DNA of 64,000 bases from Erinaceus europaeus (GCF_950295315.1 NC_080181.1:36361375-36425374), one strand, 5' to 3'. Positions 39,270 through 54,200 are shown, counted from the first letter of the stretch. Numbers and translations are program-made. The notes: a model not told the origin generated them from the letters alone.

Positions 39270-42200
39270 GAATCTACAACAAAAAAACCAAGGTGTAAAC
39301 AAGAGAAACCAATTGCACCTGTGTGCTAATCTACAAACAACACAAACCAGGGCGCAATCAAGTCAAACCAATTGCACCAGTGTGTGAATCTACAAAAAAA
39401 ATCCTAGGAGCAATCAAGAAAAACCACTTGCACCTGTGTGCGAATCTTCAAAAAAAAAAAACATAGGCACAATCAAGACAAACCACTTGAACCTGTGTGC
39501 GAATCTACAACAAAAAAAAAACCAAGGCGCAATCTAGAGAAACCAATTTCACATGTGTGCGAATCTACAAACAACACACACCTGGGCGCAATCAAGACAA
39601 AACACTTGCACCTGTGTGCGAATCTAAAAAAAAAAAAAAAAAAAAAAAAAACCTAGGCACAATCAAGACAAACCACTTGCACCTGTGTGATAATCTAAAA
39701 AAAAAAATTATAGGCGCAATCAAGACAAACCACTTGCACCTGTGTGCGAATCTTAAAAAAAACAATCCTAGTCGCCATCAAGACAAACCACTTGCATCTG
39801 TGTGCGAAAAAAAAAGCTGAGCGTAATCAAGACAAACCACTTACACCTGTGTGTGAATCTACAAAAAAAAACCATGGTGCAATAAAGAAAAACCACTTTA
39901 CCTGTGTGCGAATCTCCAAAAAAAAAAAAAAAAAACTAGACGCAATCAAGACAAACCACTTGCACCTGTGTGCGAATCTACAACAAAAAAAAACCTAGGA
40001 GTAATCAAGAGAAACCAATTGCACCTGTGTGCTAATCTACAAGCAACACAAACAAGGGCGCAATCAAGACAAACCAATGGCACCTGTGTGTGAATCTACA
40101 AAAAAAAAACCTAGGCGCAATCAAGAAAAACCACATGCACCTGTGTGCGAATCTTCAAAAAAAAAAAACATAGGCACAATCAAGACAAACCAATTGAACC
40201 TGTGTGCGAATCTACAACAAAAAAAACCAAGGCGTAATCTAGAGAAACCAATTTCACTTGTGTGCGAATCTTCAACAACACACACCTGGGCGCAATGAAG
40301 ACAAACCACTTTCACCTGTGTGCGAATATAACAAAAAATATCCTAGGCGCAATCAAGACAAACCAATTGCACCTGTGTGCGAAACTTCAAAAAAAAAAAA
40401 ACCTAGGCACAATCAAGAAAAACCACTTGCACCTGTGTGTGAATCTACAAAAAAAACCTAGGCGCAATCAAGACAAACAACTTGCACCTGTGTGCGAATC
40501 TTCAAAAAAAAAAAAAAAAAACCTGAGCGTAATCAGGACAAACCACTTGCACCTGTGTGTGAATCTACAAAAAAAAAAAAAAAAACAAGGCGCAATCAAG
40601 ACAAACCACTTGCACCTGTGTGCGAATCTACAACAAAAAAAAAACCAAGGCGCAATCAAGAGAAACGTATTTCACCTGTGTGCGAATCTAAAAACAACAC
40701 ACACCTGGGCACAATCAAGACAAAACACTTGCACCTGTGTGCGAATCTAAAAAAAAAAAAAAAAAAAAACCTAGGCACAATCAAGACAAATCACTTGCAC
40801 CTCTGTGCGAATCTTCACAAAAAAAAAACCTGAGCGTAATCAGGACAAACCACTTGCACCTGTGTGTGAATCTACAAAAAAAAAACCAAGGCGCAATCAA
40901 GACAAACCACTTGCACCTATGTGCGAATCTACAAAAAAAAAAAAAAAACCAAGGCGCAATCAAGACAAACCACTTGCACCTTTATGCGAATCTTCAAAAA
41001 AAAAAAAAACCTAGGCGCAATCAAGACAAACCACTTGCACCTGTGTGCGAATCTTAAAAAAAAAACAATCCTAGGCTCCATCAAGACAAACCACTTGAAG
41101 CTGTGTGCGAAAAAAAAGCTCAGCGTAATCAAGACAAACCACTTACACCTGTGTGTGAATCTACAAAAAAAAACAATGCCGCAATCAAGAAAAACCACTT
41201 TACCTGTGTGCGAATCTCCAAAAAAAAAAAAACTAGGCGCAATCAAGACAAACCACTTGCACCTGTGTGCGAATCTACAACAAAAAAACCAAGGTGTAAA
41301 CAAGAGAAACCAATTGCACCTGTGTGCTAATCTACAAACAACACAAACCAGGGCGCAATCAAGACAAATCAATTGCACCTTTGTGTGAATCTACAAAAAA
41401 ATCCTAGGAGCAATCAAGACAAACCACTTGCACCTGTGTGCGAATCTTCAAAAAAAAAAACATAGGCACAATCAAGACAAACCACTTGAACCTGTGTGCG
41501 AATCTACAACAAAAAAAAACCAAGGCGCAATCTAGAGAAACCAATTTCACCTGTGTGCGAATCTACAAACAACACACACCTGGGCGCAAACAAGACAAAA
41601 CACTTGCACCTGTGTGCGAATCAAAAAAAAAAGAAAAAAAAACCTAGGCACAATAAAGACAAACAACTTGCACCTGTGTGAGAATCTAAAAAAAAAATCC
41701 TAGGTGCAATCAAGACAAACCATTTGCACCTGTGTGCGAATCTTAAAAAAAAAAAATCCTAGGCGCCATCAAGACAAACCACTTGCACCTGTGTGCGAAA
41801 AAAAAGCTGAGCGTAATCAAGACAAACCACTTACACCTGTGTGTGAATCTACAAAAAAAAAAAAAAACTAGGCGCAATCAAGACAAACCACTTGCACCTG
41901 TGTGCGAATCTACAACAAAAAAAACAAGGTGTAAACAAGAGAAACCAATGGCACCTGTGTGCTAATCTACAAACAACACAAACCAGGGCGCAATCAAGAC
42001 AAACCAATTGCACCTGTGTGTGAATCTACAAAAAAAATCCTAGGAGCAATCAAGACAAACCACTTGCACCTGTGTGCGAATCTTCAAAAAAAAACATAGG
42101 CACAATCAAGACAAACCACTTGAACCTGTGTGCGAATCTACAACAAAAAAAATACCAAGGCGCAATCTAGAGAAAACAATTTCACCTGTGTGCTAATCTA

Positions 42201-42725
42201 CAAACAACACACACCTGGGCGCAATCAAGACAAAACACTTGCACCTGTGTGCGAATCAAAAAAAAAAAAAAAAAAAAACCTAGGCACAATCAAGACAAAC
42301 CACTTGCACCTGTGTGAGAATCTAAAAAAAAAAAAAATCCTAGGCGCAATCAAGACAAACCACTTGCACCTGTGTGCGAATCCTAAAAAAAAACAATCCT
42401 AGGCGCCATCAAGACAAACCACTTGCACCTGTGTGCGAAAAAAAAGCTAAGCGTAATCAAGACAAACCACTTACACCTGTGTGTGAATCTACAAAAAAAA
42501 AAACATGGCACAATCAAGAAAAACCACTTTACTTGTGTGCGAATCTCCAAAAAAAAAAAAATTGGCGCAATCAAGAAAAACCACTTGCACCTGTGTGCGA
42601 ATCTACAACAAAAAAACCAAGGTGTAAACAAGAGAAACCAATTGCACCTGTGTGCTAATCTACAAACAACACAAACCAGGGCGCAATCAAGTCAAACCAA
42701 TTGCACCAGTGTGTGAATCTACAAA
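39270..42725. repeat. Satellite block B (repeated at 51291-54770)
   Basis: About 3.46 kb aligns with 51300-54770 at offsets of 12,031-12,034 bp. Shared private markers are AATTATAGGCGC (about 39707), CAAACAAGGGCGC (40050), AAAAAATATCCTAGG (40333), GCGAAACTTC (40380), AAACGTATTTC (40665) and CACCTATGTGCG (40914). The part from 41410 also aligns with 22740-24050, so this stretch is shared by at least three long blocks. Its right end (about 42730) is a chimeric unit, AAATCAAGGCACAATC, joining two subtypes. Confidence 0.82.
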
Positions 42726-44660
42726 AAAAATCAAGGCACAATCAAGACAAACCACTTGCACCTGTGTGCGAATCTAAAAAAAAAAAAAAAAAAAAAAAAC
42801 CTAGGCACAATCAAGACAAACCACTTGCACCTGTGTGATAATCTAAAAAAAAAAATCCTAGGCGCAATCAAGACAAACGACTTGCACCTGTGTGCGAATC
42901 TTAAAAAAAACAATCCTAGGCGCCATCAAGACAAACCACTTGCATCTGTGTGCGAAAAAAAAAGCTGAGCGTAATCAAGACAAACCACTTACACCTGTGT
43001 GTGAATCTACAAAAAAAAACCATGGCGCAATCAAGAAAAACCACTTTACCTGTGTGCGAATCTCCAAAAAAAAAAAAAAAAACTAGACGCAATCAAGACA
43101 AACCACTTGCACCTGTGTGCGAATCTACAACAAAAAAAAACCTAGGAGTAATCAAGAGAAACCAATTGCACCTGTGTGCTAATCTACAAGCAACACAAAC
43201 CAGGGCGCAATCAAGACAAACCAATGGCACCTGTGTGTGAATCTACAAAAAAAAAACCTAGGCGCAATCAAGAAAAACCACTTGCACCTGTGTGCGAATC
43301 TTCAAAAAAAAAAACATAGGCACAATCAAGACAAACCAATTGAACCTGTGTGCGAATCCACAAGAAAAAAAACCAAGGCGTAATCTAGAGAAACCAATTT
43401 CACCTGTGTGCGAATCTTCAACAACACACACCTGGGCGCAATGAAGACAAACCACTTTCACCTGTGTGCGAATATAACAAAAAAAAATCCTAGGCGCAAT
43501 CAAGACAAACCAATTGCACCTGTGTGCGAATCTTCAAAAAAAAAAAAAAAAACCTAGGCACAATCAAGTAAAACCACTTGCACCTGTGTGTGAATCTACA
43601 AAAAAAACCTAGGTGCAATCAAGACAAACAACTTGCACCTGTGTGCGAATCTTCAAAAAAAAAAAAACATAGGCACAATCAAGACAAACCACTTGAACCT
43701 GTGTGCGAATCTGCAACAAAAAAAAAAACCAAGGCGCAATCTAGAGAAACCAATTTCACCTGTGTGCGAATCTACAAACAACACACACCGGGGCGCAATC
43801 AAGACAAAACACTTGCACCTGTGTGCGAATCTAAAAAAAAAAAAAAAAAAAAAAAACCTAGGCACAATCAAGACAAACCACTTGCACCTGTGTGATAATC
43901 TAAAAAAAAAAATCCTAGGCGCAATCAAGACAAACCACTTGCACCTGTGTGCGAATCTTAAAAAAAACAATCCTAGGCGCCATCAAGACAAACCACTTGC
44001 ATCTGTGTGCGAAAAAAAAAGCTGAGCGTAATCAAGACAAACCACTTACACCTGTGTGTGAATCTACAAAAAAAAACCATGGCGCAATCAAGAAAAACCA
44101 CTTTACCTGTGTGCGAATCTCCAAAAAAAAAAAAAAACTAGACGCAATCAAGACAAACCACTTGCACCTGTGTGCGAATCTACAACAAAAAAAAAACCTA
44201 GGAGTAATCAAGAGAAACCAATTGCACCTGTGTGCTAATCTACAAGCAACACAAACCAGGGCGCAATCAAGACAAACCAATGGCACCTGTGTGTGAATCT
44301 ACAAAAAAAAAACCTAGGCGCAATCAAGAAAAACCACTTGCACCTGTGTGCGAATCTTCAAAAAAAAAAAACATAGGCACAATCAAGACAAACCAATTGA
44401 ACCTGTGTGCGAATCTACAACAAAAAAAACCAAGGCGTAATCTAGAGAAACCAATTTCACCTGTGTGCGAATCTTCAACAAGACACACCTGGGCGCAATG
44501 AAGACAAACCACTTTCACCTGTGTGCGAATATAACAAAAAAAAATCCTAGGCGCAATCAAGACAAACCAATTGCACCTGTGTGCGAATCTTCAAAAAAAA
44601 AAAAAAACCTAGGCACAATCAAGTAAAACCACTTGCACCTGTGTGTGAATCTACAAAAAA
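42726..44660. repeat. 1,058 bp tandem dimer, second instance
   Basis: The two copies (about 42770-43830 and 43830-44660) are offset by 1,057 bp and match the dimer at 24091-25965 at offsets of 18,670-18,675 bp. The rare GCGAATCCAC unit occurs once here too (about 43357), again only in the first copy, so the dimer was duplicated as a whole rather than forming independently. Differences from the first instance include CCGGGGCGC (about 43789; CCGAGGCGC near 25116) and TCAACAAGACACACC (about 44474). Confidence 0.82.
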
Positions 44661-46004
44661 AACCTAGGCGCAATCAAGACAAACAACTTGCACCTGTGTG
44701 CGAATCTTCAAAAAAAAAAAAAACCTGAGCGTAATCAAGACAAACCACTTGCACCTGTGTGTGAATCTACAAAAAAAAAAAAAACCAAGGCGCAATCAAG
44801 ACAAACCACTTGCACCTGTGTGCGAATCTACAACAAAAAAAACCAAGGCGCAATCAAGAGAAACCTATTTCACCTGTGTGCGAATCTAAAAACAACACAC
44901 ACCTGGGCGCAATCAAGACAAAACACTTGCACCTGTGTAGAATCTAAAAAAAAAAAAAAAACCTAGGCACAATCAAGACAAACCACTTGCACCTCTGTGC
45001 GAATCTTCACAAAAAAAAACCTGAGCGTAATCAGGACAAACCACTTGCACCTGTGTGTGAATCTCCAAAAAAAAAACCAAGGCGCAATCAAGACAAACCA
45101 CTTGCACCTGTGTGCGAATCTACAAAAAAAAAAAACCAAGGCGCAATCAAGACAAACCACTTGCACCTGTGTGCGAATCTTCAAAAAAAAAAAAATTAGG
45201 CACAATCAAGACAAACCACTTGTACCTGTGTGCGAATCTACAACAAAAAAAAAAAAACCAAGGCGCAATCAAGAGAAACCTATTTCACCTGTGTGCGAAT
45301 CTAAAAACAACACACACCTGGGCACAATCAAGACAAAACACTTGCACCTGTGTGCGAATCTAAAAAAAAAAAAAAACCTAGGCACAATCAAGACAAACCA
45401 CTTGCATCTCTGTGCGAATCTTCACAAAAAATAACCTGAGCATAATCAGGACAAATCACTTGCAGCTGTGTGTGAATCTACAAAAAAAAAAAACCAAGGC
45501 GCAATCAAGACAAACCACTTGCACCTGTGTGCGAATCTACAAAAAAAAAAAACCAAGGCGCAATCAAGACAAACCACTTGCACCTGTGTGCGAATCTACA
45601 AAAAAAAAAAAAAAACCAAGGCGCAATCAAGACAAACCTCTTGCACCTGTGTGCGAATCTACAACAAAAAAACCAAGACGTAATCAAGAGAAACCAATAG
45701 CACCTGTGTGTGAATCTACAAAAAAAACCTAGGCGCAATCAAGAAAAACCACTTGCACCTGTGTGCGAATATTCAAAAAAAAAAAACCTAGGAGCAATCA
45801 AGAAAAACCACTTGCACCTGTGTGCGAATCTTCAAAAAAAAAAAAACTCGGCACAATCAAGACAAACCAATTGTACCTGTGTACGAATCTAGAAACAACA
45901 AACACCTGGGCGCAATCAAGACAAACCCCTTGCACTTCTATGCGAATCTTCAAAAAAAAATTCTAGGGGCAATCAAGACAAACCACTTACACCTGTGTGT
46001 GAAC
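44661..46004. repeat. ~1.3 kb segment absent from the sister block
   Basis: This segment sits between parts that are adjacent in the left-hand sister block (25965/26030). It explains the offset change from about 18.67 kb to 19.98 kb. Its content resembles 4115-5400 and 11400-12700: GAGCGTAATC units, GTGTAGAATC (about 44937), the AATTAGGCAC unit (about 45194), GAGCATAATCAGG (about 45438) and CAAGACGTAATC (about 45674). Because the left sister has a chimeric unit at the same point (25973-25992), I infer a deletion there rather than an insertion here. Confidence 0.78.
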
Positions 46005-48983
46005 CTACAAAAAACAAACATAGGCACAAGCAAGACAAACCACTTGCACAAGTGTGAGAATCTAAAAAAAAAATCCTACGCGCAATCAAGACAAACCACT
46101 TGCACCTGTGTGTGAATCTACAAAAAAAAAAAAAACCTAGGCGTAATCAAGACAAACCACTTGCACCTCTGTGCGAATCTTCAAAAAAAAAAACCTGACC
46201 GTAATCAAAACAAACCACTTGCACCTGTGTGTGAATCTACAAAAAAAAACCAAGGCGCAATCAAGACAAACCACTTGCACCTGTGTGCGAATCTCCAAAA
46301 TAAAAAAAAACTAGGCGCAATCAAGACAAACCACTTGCACATGTGTACGAATCTACAACAAAAAAATCCAAGGCGTAATCAAGAGAAACCAATTGGACCT
46401 GTGTGCTAATCTACAAACAACACAAACCAGGCCGCAATCAAGACAAACCAATTGCACCTGTGTGTCAATCTACAAAAAAAAACCTAGGAGCAATCAAGAA
46501 AAACCACTTGCACCTGTGGGCGAATCTTCAAAAAAAAAAACTCGGAACAATCAAGACAAACCACTTACACCTGTGTGCGAATCTAAAAAAAAACAATCTT
46601 AGGTGCCATCAAGACAAACCAGTTGTACCTGTGTGCGAATCTAGAAACAACAAACACCTGGGCGCAATCAAGGCAAACCCCTTGCACTTCTGTGCGAATC
46701 TTCAAAAAAAAAAATTCTAGGGGCAATCAAGACAAACCACTTACACCTGTGTGTGAATCTACAAAAAAAAAACATAGGCAAAAGCAAGACAAACAACTTG
46801 CACCTGTGTGTGAATCTACAAAAAAAAAACCTAGGCGCAATCAAGACAAACCACTTGCACCTGTGTGCGAATCTACAAAAGAAAAATCTAGGTGCAATCA
46901 AGACAAACCACTTGCACCTGTGTGCGAATCTCCAAAAAAAAAAAAAAAAAACTAGGGGTAATCAAGACAAACCACTTGCACCTGTGTGCGAATCTCCAAA
47001 AAAAAAACAACTAGGCGCAATCAAGACAAACCACTTGCACCTGTGTGCGAATCTACAACAAAAAAACCAAGGTGTAAACAAGAGAAACCAATTGCACCTG
47101 TGAGCTAATCTACAAACAACACAAACCAGGGCGCAATCAAGACAAATCAATTGCACCTGTGTGTGAATCTACAAAAAAAATCCTAGGAGCAATCAAGACA
47201 AACCACTTGCACCTGTGTGCGAATCTTCAAAAAAAAAAACATAGGCACAATCAAGACAAACCACTTGAACCTGTGTGCGAATCTACAACAAAAAAAAAAA
47301 CCAAGACGCCATCTAGAGAAACCAATTTCACCTGTGTGCGAATCTACAAACAACATACACCTGGGCGCAAACAAGACAAAACAATTGCACCTGTGTGCGA
47401 ATCAAAAAAAAAAGAAAAAAAAAACCTAGGCACAATCAAGACAAACAACTTGCACCTGTGTGAGAATCTAAAAAAAAAAAAATCCTAGGTGCAATCAAGA
47501 CAAACCATTTGCACCTGTGTGCGAATCTTAAAAAAAAAAAAAATCCTAGGCGCCATCAAGACAAACCACTTTCACCTGTGTACGAAAAAAAAGCTGAGCA
47601 TAATCAAGACAAACCACTTACACCTGTGTGTGAATCTACAAAAAAAAAAATCTAGGCGCAATCAAGACAAACCACTTGCACCTGTGTGCGAATCTACAAC
47701 AAAAAAAACAAGGTGTAAACAAGAGAAACCAATTGCACCTGTGTGCTAATCTACAAACAACACAAACCAGGGCGCAATCAAGACAAACCAATTGCACCTG
47801 TGTGTGAATCTACAAAAAAAATCCTAGGAGCAATCAAGAAAAACCACTTGCACCTGTGTGCGAATCTTCAAAAAAAAACATAGGCACAATCAAAACAAAC
47901 CACTTGAACCTGTGTGCGAATCTACAAAAAAAAAAAAAACCAAGGCGCAATCTAGAGAAAACAATTTCACCTGTGTGCTAATCTACAAACAACACACACC
48001 TCGGCGCAATCAAGACAAAACACTTGCACCTGTGTGCGAATCTAAAAAAAAAAAAAAAAACCTAGGCACAATCAAGACAAACCACTTGCACCTGTGTGAG
48101 AATCTAAAAAAAAAAAAATCCTAGGCGCAATCAAGACAAACCAATTGCACCTGTGTGCGAATCGAGAAACAACACACACTTGGCGCAATCAAGAGAAACC
48201 ACTTGCACCTTTATGCGAATCTTCAAAAAAAAAAAAACCTAGGCGCAATCAAGACAAACCACTTGCACCTGTGTGCGAATCTTAAAAAAAAAACAATCCT
48301 AGGCTCCATCAAGACAAACCACTTGCACCTGTGTGCGAAAAAAAAGCTCAGCGTAATCAAGACAAACCACTTACACCTGTGTGTGAATCTACAAAAAAAA
48401 CCTAGGCGCAATCAAGAAAAACCACTTGCACCTGTGTGCGAATATTCAAAAAAAAAACCTAGGAGCAATCAAGAAAAACCACTTGCACCTGTGTGCGAAT
48501 CTTCAAAAAAAAAAAAAAACTCGGCACAATCAAGACAAACCAATTGTACCTGTGTACGAATCTAGAAACAACAAACACCTGGGCGCAATCAAGACAAACC
48601 CCTTGCACTTCTATGCGAATCTTCAAAAAAAAATTCTAGGGGCAATCAAGACAAACCACTTACACCTGTGTGTGAACCTACAAAAAAAAACATAGGCACA
48701 AGCAAGACAAACCACTTGCACAAGTGTGAGAATCTAAAAAAAAAAATTCTACGCGCAATCAAGACAAACCACTTGCACCTGTGTGTGAATCTACAAAAAA
48801 AAAAAAACCTAGGCGTAATCAAGACAAACCACTTGCACCTTTGTGCGAATCTTCAAAAAAAAAAACCTGACCGTAATCAAAACAAACCACTTGCACCTGT
48901 GTGTGAATCTACAAAAAAAAACCAAGGCGCAATCAAGACAAACCACTTGCACCTGTGTGCGAATCTCCAAAATAAAAAAATCT
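46005..48983. repeat. Satellite segment repeating 26030-28983
   Basis: This segment aligns with 26030-28983 at offsets of 19,976-19,980 bp and carries the same private markers: CTACAAAAAACAAAC (46006), CCAGTTGTACC (46619), CTGTGAGCTAATC (47098), AAGACGCCATCTAG (47303), CAACATACACC (47351) and ACACTTGGCGC (48176). Local changes include CACCTCGGCGC (47998) for CACCTGGGCGC. At about 48967-48990 it ends in a chimeric unit, CCAAAATAAAAAAATC then TAGGCGC, which joins the AAAATAAA subtype to a TCTAGGCGC junction. Confidence 0.82.
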
Positions 48984-51290
48984 AGGCGCAATCAAGACAA
49001 ACCACTTGCACCTGTGTGCGAATCTACAACAAAAAAACCAAGGTGTAAATAAGAGAAACCAATTGCACCTGTGTGCTAATCTACAAACAACACAAACCAG
49101 GGCGCAATCAAGACAAACCAATTGCACCTGTGTGTGAATCTACAAAAAAAATCCTAGGAGCAATCAAGACAAACCACTTGCACCTGTGTGCGAATCTTCA
49201 AAAAAAAAACATAGGCACAATCAAGACAAACCACTTGAACCTGTGTGCGAATCTACAACAAAAAAAAAACCAAGGCGCAATCTAGAGAAACCAATTTCAC
49301 CTGTGTGCGAATCTACAAACAACACACACCTGGGCGCAATCAAGACAAAACACTTGCACCTGTGTGCGAATCTAAAAAAAAAAAAAAAAAAAAACCTAGG
49401 CACAATCAAGACAAAACACTTGCACCTGTGTGATAATCTAAAAAAAAAAATCCTAGGCGCAATCAAGACAAACCACTTGCACCTGTGTGCGAATCTTAAA
49501 AAAAACAATCCTAGGCGCCATCAAGACAAACCACTTGCATCTGTGTGCGAAAAAAAAAGCTGAGCGTAATCAAGACAAACCACTTACACCTGTGTGTGAA
49601 TCTACAAAAAAAAAACATGGCGCAATCAAGAAAAACCACTTTACCTGTGTGCGAATCTCCAAGAAAAAAAAAAAAAAACTAGACGCAATCAAGACAAACC
49701 ACTTGCACCTGTGTGCGAATCTAAAAAAAAAAAAACAATCTTAGGTGCCATCAAGACAAACCAATTGTACCTGTGTACGAATCTAGAAACAACAAACACC
49801 TGGGCGCAATCAAGACAAACCCCTTGCACTTCTATGCGAATCTTCAAAAAAAAAATTCTAGGGGCAATCAAGACAAACCACTTACACCTGTGTGTGAACC
49901 TACAAAAAAAAAAAACATAGGCACAAGCAAGACAAACCACTTGCACAAGTGTGAGAATCTAAAAAAAAAAATCCTACGAGGAATCAAGACAAACCACTTG
50001 CACCTGTGTGTGAATCTACAAAAAAAAAAAAAAACCTAGGCGTAATCAAGACAAACCACTTGCACCTCTGTGCGAATCTTCAAAAAAAAAAAAAAAACCT
50101 GACCGTAATCAAAACAAACCACTTGCACCTGTGTGTGAATCTACAAAAAAAAAACCAAGGCGCAATCAAGACAAACCACTTGCACCTGTGTGCGAATCTC
50201 CAAAATAAAAAAAAAACTAGGCGCAATCAAGACAAACCACTTGCACATGTGTACGAATCTACAACAAAAAAACCCAAGGCGTAATCAAGAGAAACCAATT
50301 GGACCTGTGTGCTAATCTACAAACAACACAAACCAGGCCGCAATCAAGACAAACCAATTGCACCTGTGTGTCAATCTACAAAAAAAAACCTAGGAGCAAT
50401 CAAGAAAAACCACTTGCACCTGTGGGCGAATCTTCAAAAAAAAAAACTCGGAACAATCAAGACAAACCACTTACACCTGTGTGTGAATCTAAAAAAAAAC
50501 AATCTTAGGTGCCATCAAGACAAACCAATTGTACCTGTGTGCGAATCTAGACACAACAAACACCTGGGCGCAATCAAGGCAAACCCCTTGCACTTCTGTG
50601 CGAATCTTCAAAAAAAAAATTCTAGGGGCAATCAAGACAAACCACTTACACCTGTGTGTGAATCTACAAAAAAAAACATAGGCAAAAGCAAGACAAACCA
50701 CTTGCACCTGTGTGTGAATCTACAAAAAAAAAAAAACCTAGGCGCAAACAAGACAAACCACTTGCACCTGTGTGCGAATCTACAAAAGAAAAATCTAGGT
50801 GCAATCAAGACAAACCACTTGCACCTGTGTGCGAATCTCCAAAAAAAAAAAAAAAAAAAACTAGGGGTAATCAAGACAAACCACTTGCACCTGTGTGCGA
50901 ATCTACAAAAAACAAAAAAACTAGCCGCAATCAAGACAAACCACTTGCACCTGTGTGCGAATCTTCAAAATAAAAACATAAGGCACAATCAACAAAAACC
51001 ACTTGCACCTGTGTTCGAATCTAAAACAAAAAAACCAAGGCGTAATCAAGACAAACCAATTGCACCTGTGTGTGAATCTACAAAAAAAAAACCTAGGCGA
51101 AATCAAGACAAACCACTTGCACCTGTGTGCGAATCTAAAAAAAAATGCTAGGAGCAATAAGGACAAACCACTTGCACTTGTGTGTGAATCTACCAAAAAA
51201 AACCTAGGCGCAATCAAGACAAACCACTTGCACCTGTGTGCGAATCTAAAAAAAAAAAAATCCTAGGCGCCATCAAGACAAACCAATTGC
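48984..51290. repeat. Satellite block A, second copy
   Basis: This is a copy of 35170-37590 with the shared markers CTCCAAGAAAA (49660), CCTACGAGGAATC (49975), GAATCTAGACACAAC (50545) and GTGTTCGAATC (51012). It lacks the two-unit insertion found at 36905-37085. A private change, GGCGCAAACAAG near 50744, corresponds to the same wording near 37052, inside the other copy's extra pair. That match suggests the two-unit difference arose by unequal exchange between the duplicated units. Confidence 0.8.
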
Positions 51291-54200
51291 ACCTGTGTGC
51301 GAATCTACAACAAAAAAACCAAGGTGTAAACAAGAGAAACCAATTGCACCTGTGTGCTAATCTACAAACAACACAAACCAGGGCGCAATCAAGTCAAACC
51401 AATTGCACCAGTGTGTGAATCTACAAAAAAAATCCTAGGAGCAATCAAGACAAACCACTTGCACCTGTGTGCGAATCTTCAAAAAAAAAAAACATAGGCA
51501 CAATCAAGACAAACCACTTGAACCTGTGTGCGAATCTACAACAAAAAAAAAAACCAAGGCGCAATCTAGAGAAACCAATTTCACATGTGTGCGAATCTAC
51601 AAACAACACACACCTGGGCGCAATCAAGACAAAACACTTGCACCTGTGTGCGAATCTAAAAAAAAAAAAAAAAAAAAAAAAAACCTAGGCACAATCAAGA
51701 CAAACCACTTGCACCTGTGTGATAATCTAAAAAAAAAAATTATAGGCGCAATCAAGACAAACCACTTGCACCTGTGTGCGAATCTTAAAAAAAACAATCC
51801 TAGTCGCCATCAAGACAAACCACTTGCATCTGTGTGCGAAAAAAAAAGCTGAGCGTAATCAAGACAAACCACTTACACCTGTGTGTGAATCTACAAAAAA
51901 AAACCATGGCGCAATAAAGAAAAACCACTTTACCTGTGTGCGAATCTCCAAAAAAAAAAAAAAAAAAAACTAGACGCAATCAAGACAAACCACTTGCACC
52001 TGTGTGCGAATCTACAACAAAAAAAAACCTAGGAGTAATCAAGAGAAACCAATTGCACCTGTGTGCTAATCTACAAGCAACACAAACAAGGGCGCAATCA
52101 AGACAAACCAATGGCACCTGTGTGTGAATCTACAAAAAAAAAACCTAGGCGCAATCAAGAAAAACCACTTGCACCTGTGTGCGAATCTTCAAAAAAAAAA
52201 AACATAGGCACAATCAAGACAAACCAATTGAACCTGTGTGCGAATCTACAACAAAAAAAACCAAGGCGTAATCTAGAGAAACCAATTTCACTTGTGTGCG
52301 AATCTTCAACAACACACACCTGGGCGCAATGAAGACAAACCACTTTCACCTGTGTGCGAATATAACAAAAAATATCCTAGGCGCAATCAAGACAAACCAA
52401 TTGCACCTGTGTGCGAAACTTCAAAAAAAAAAAAACCTAGGCACAATCAAGAAAAACCACTTGCACCTGTGTGTGAATCTACAAAAAAAACCTAGGCGCA
52501 ATCAAGACAAACAACTTGCACCTGTGTGCGAATCTTCAAAAAAAAAAAAAAAAAACCTGAGCGTAATCAAGACAAACCACTTGCACCTGTGTGTGAATCT
52601 ACAAAAAAAAAAAAAAAACAAGGCGCAATCAAGACAAACCACTTGCACCTGTGTGCGAATCTACAACAAAAAAAAAACCAAGGCACAATCAAGAGAAACG
52701 TATTTCACCTGTGTGCGAATCTAAAAACAACACACACCTGGGCACAATCAAGACAAAACACTTGCACCTGTGTGCGAATCTAAAAAAAAAAAAAAAAAAA
52801 AACCTAGGCACAATCAAGACAAATCACTTGCACCTCTGTGCGAATCTTCACAAAAAAAAAACCTGAGCGTAATCAGGACAAACCACTTGCACCTGTGTGT
52901 GAATCTACAAAAAAAAAACCAAGGCGCAATCAAGACAAACCACTTGCACCTATGTGCGAATCTACAAAAAAAAAAAAAAACCAAGGCGCAATCAAGACAA
53001 ACCACTTGCACCTTTATGCGAATCTTCAAAAAAAAAAAAACCTAGGCGCAATCAAGACAAACCACTTGCACCTGTGTGCGAATCTTAAAAAAAAAACAAT
53101 CCTAGGCTCCATCAAGACAAACCACTTGCACCTGTGTGCGAAAAAAAAGCTCAGCGTAATCAAGACAAACCACTTACACCTGTGTGTGAATCTACAAAAA
53201 AAAACAATGCCGCAATCAAGAAAAACCACTTTACCTGTGTGCGAATCTCCAAAGAAAAAAAAAACTAGGCGCAATCAAGACAAACCACTTGCACCTGTGT
53301 GCGAATCTTCAACAAAAAAACCAAGGTGTAAACAAGAGAAACCAATTGCACCTGTGTGCTAATCTACAAACAACACAAACCAGGGCGCAATCAAGACAAA
53401 TCAATTGCACCTTTGTGTGAATCTACAAAAAAATCCTAGGAGCAATCAAGACAAACCACTTGCACCTGTGTGCGAATCTTCAAAAAAAAAAACATAGGCA
53501 CAATCAAGACAAACCACTTGAACCTGTGTGCGAATCTACAACAAAAAAAAACCAAGGCGCAATCTAGAGAAACCAATTTCACCTGTGTGCGAATCTACAA
53601 ACAACACACACCTGGGCGCAAACAAGACAAAACACTTGCACCTGTGTGCGAATCAAAAAAAAAAGAAAAAAAAACCTAGGCACAATAAAGACAAACAACT
53701 TGCACCTGTGTGAGAATCTAAAAAAAAAAATCCTAGGTGCAATCAAGACAAACCATTTGCACCTGTGTGCGAATCTTAAAAAAAAAAAATCCTAGGCGCC
53801 ATCAAGACAAACCACTTGCACCTGTGTGCGAAAAAAAAGCTGAGCGTAATCAAGACAAACCACTTACACCTGTGTGTGAATCTACAAAAAAAAAAAAACT
53901 AGGCGCAATCAAGACAAACCACTTGCACCTGTGTGCGAATCTACAACAAAAAAAACAAGGTGTAAACAAGAGAAACCAATGGCACCTGTGTGCTAATCTA
54001 CAAACAACACAAACCAGGGCGCAATCAAGACAAACCAATTGCACCTGTGTGTGAATCTACAAAAAAAATCCTAGGAGCAATCAAGACAAACCACTTGCAC
54101 CTGTGTGCGAATCTTCAAAAAAAAACATAGGCACAATCAAGACAAACCACTTGAACCTGTGTGCGAATCTACAACAAAAAAAATACCAAGGCGCAATCTA

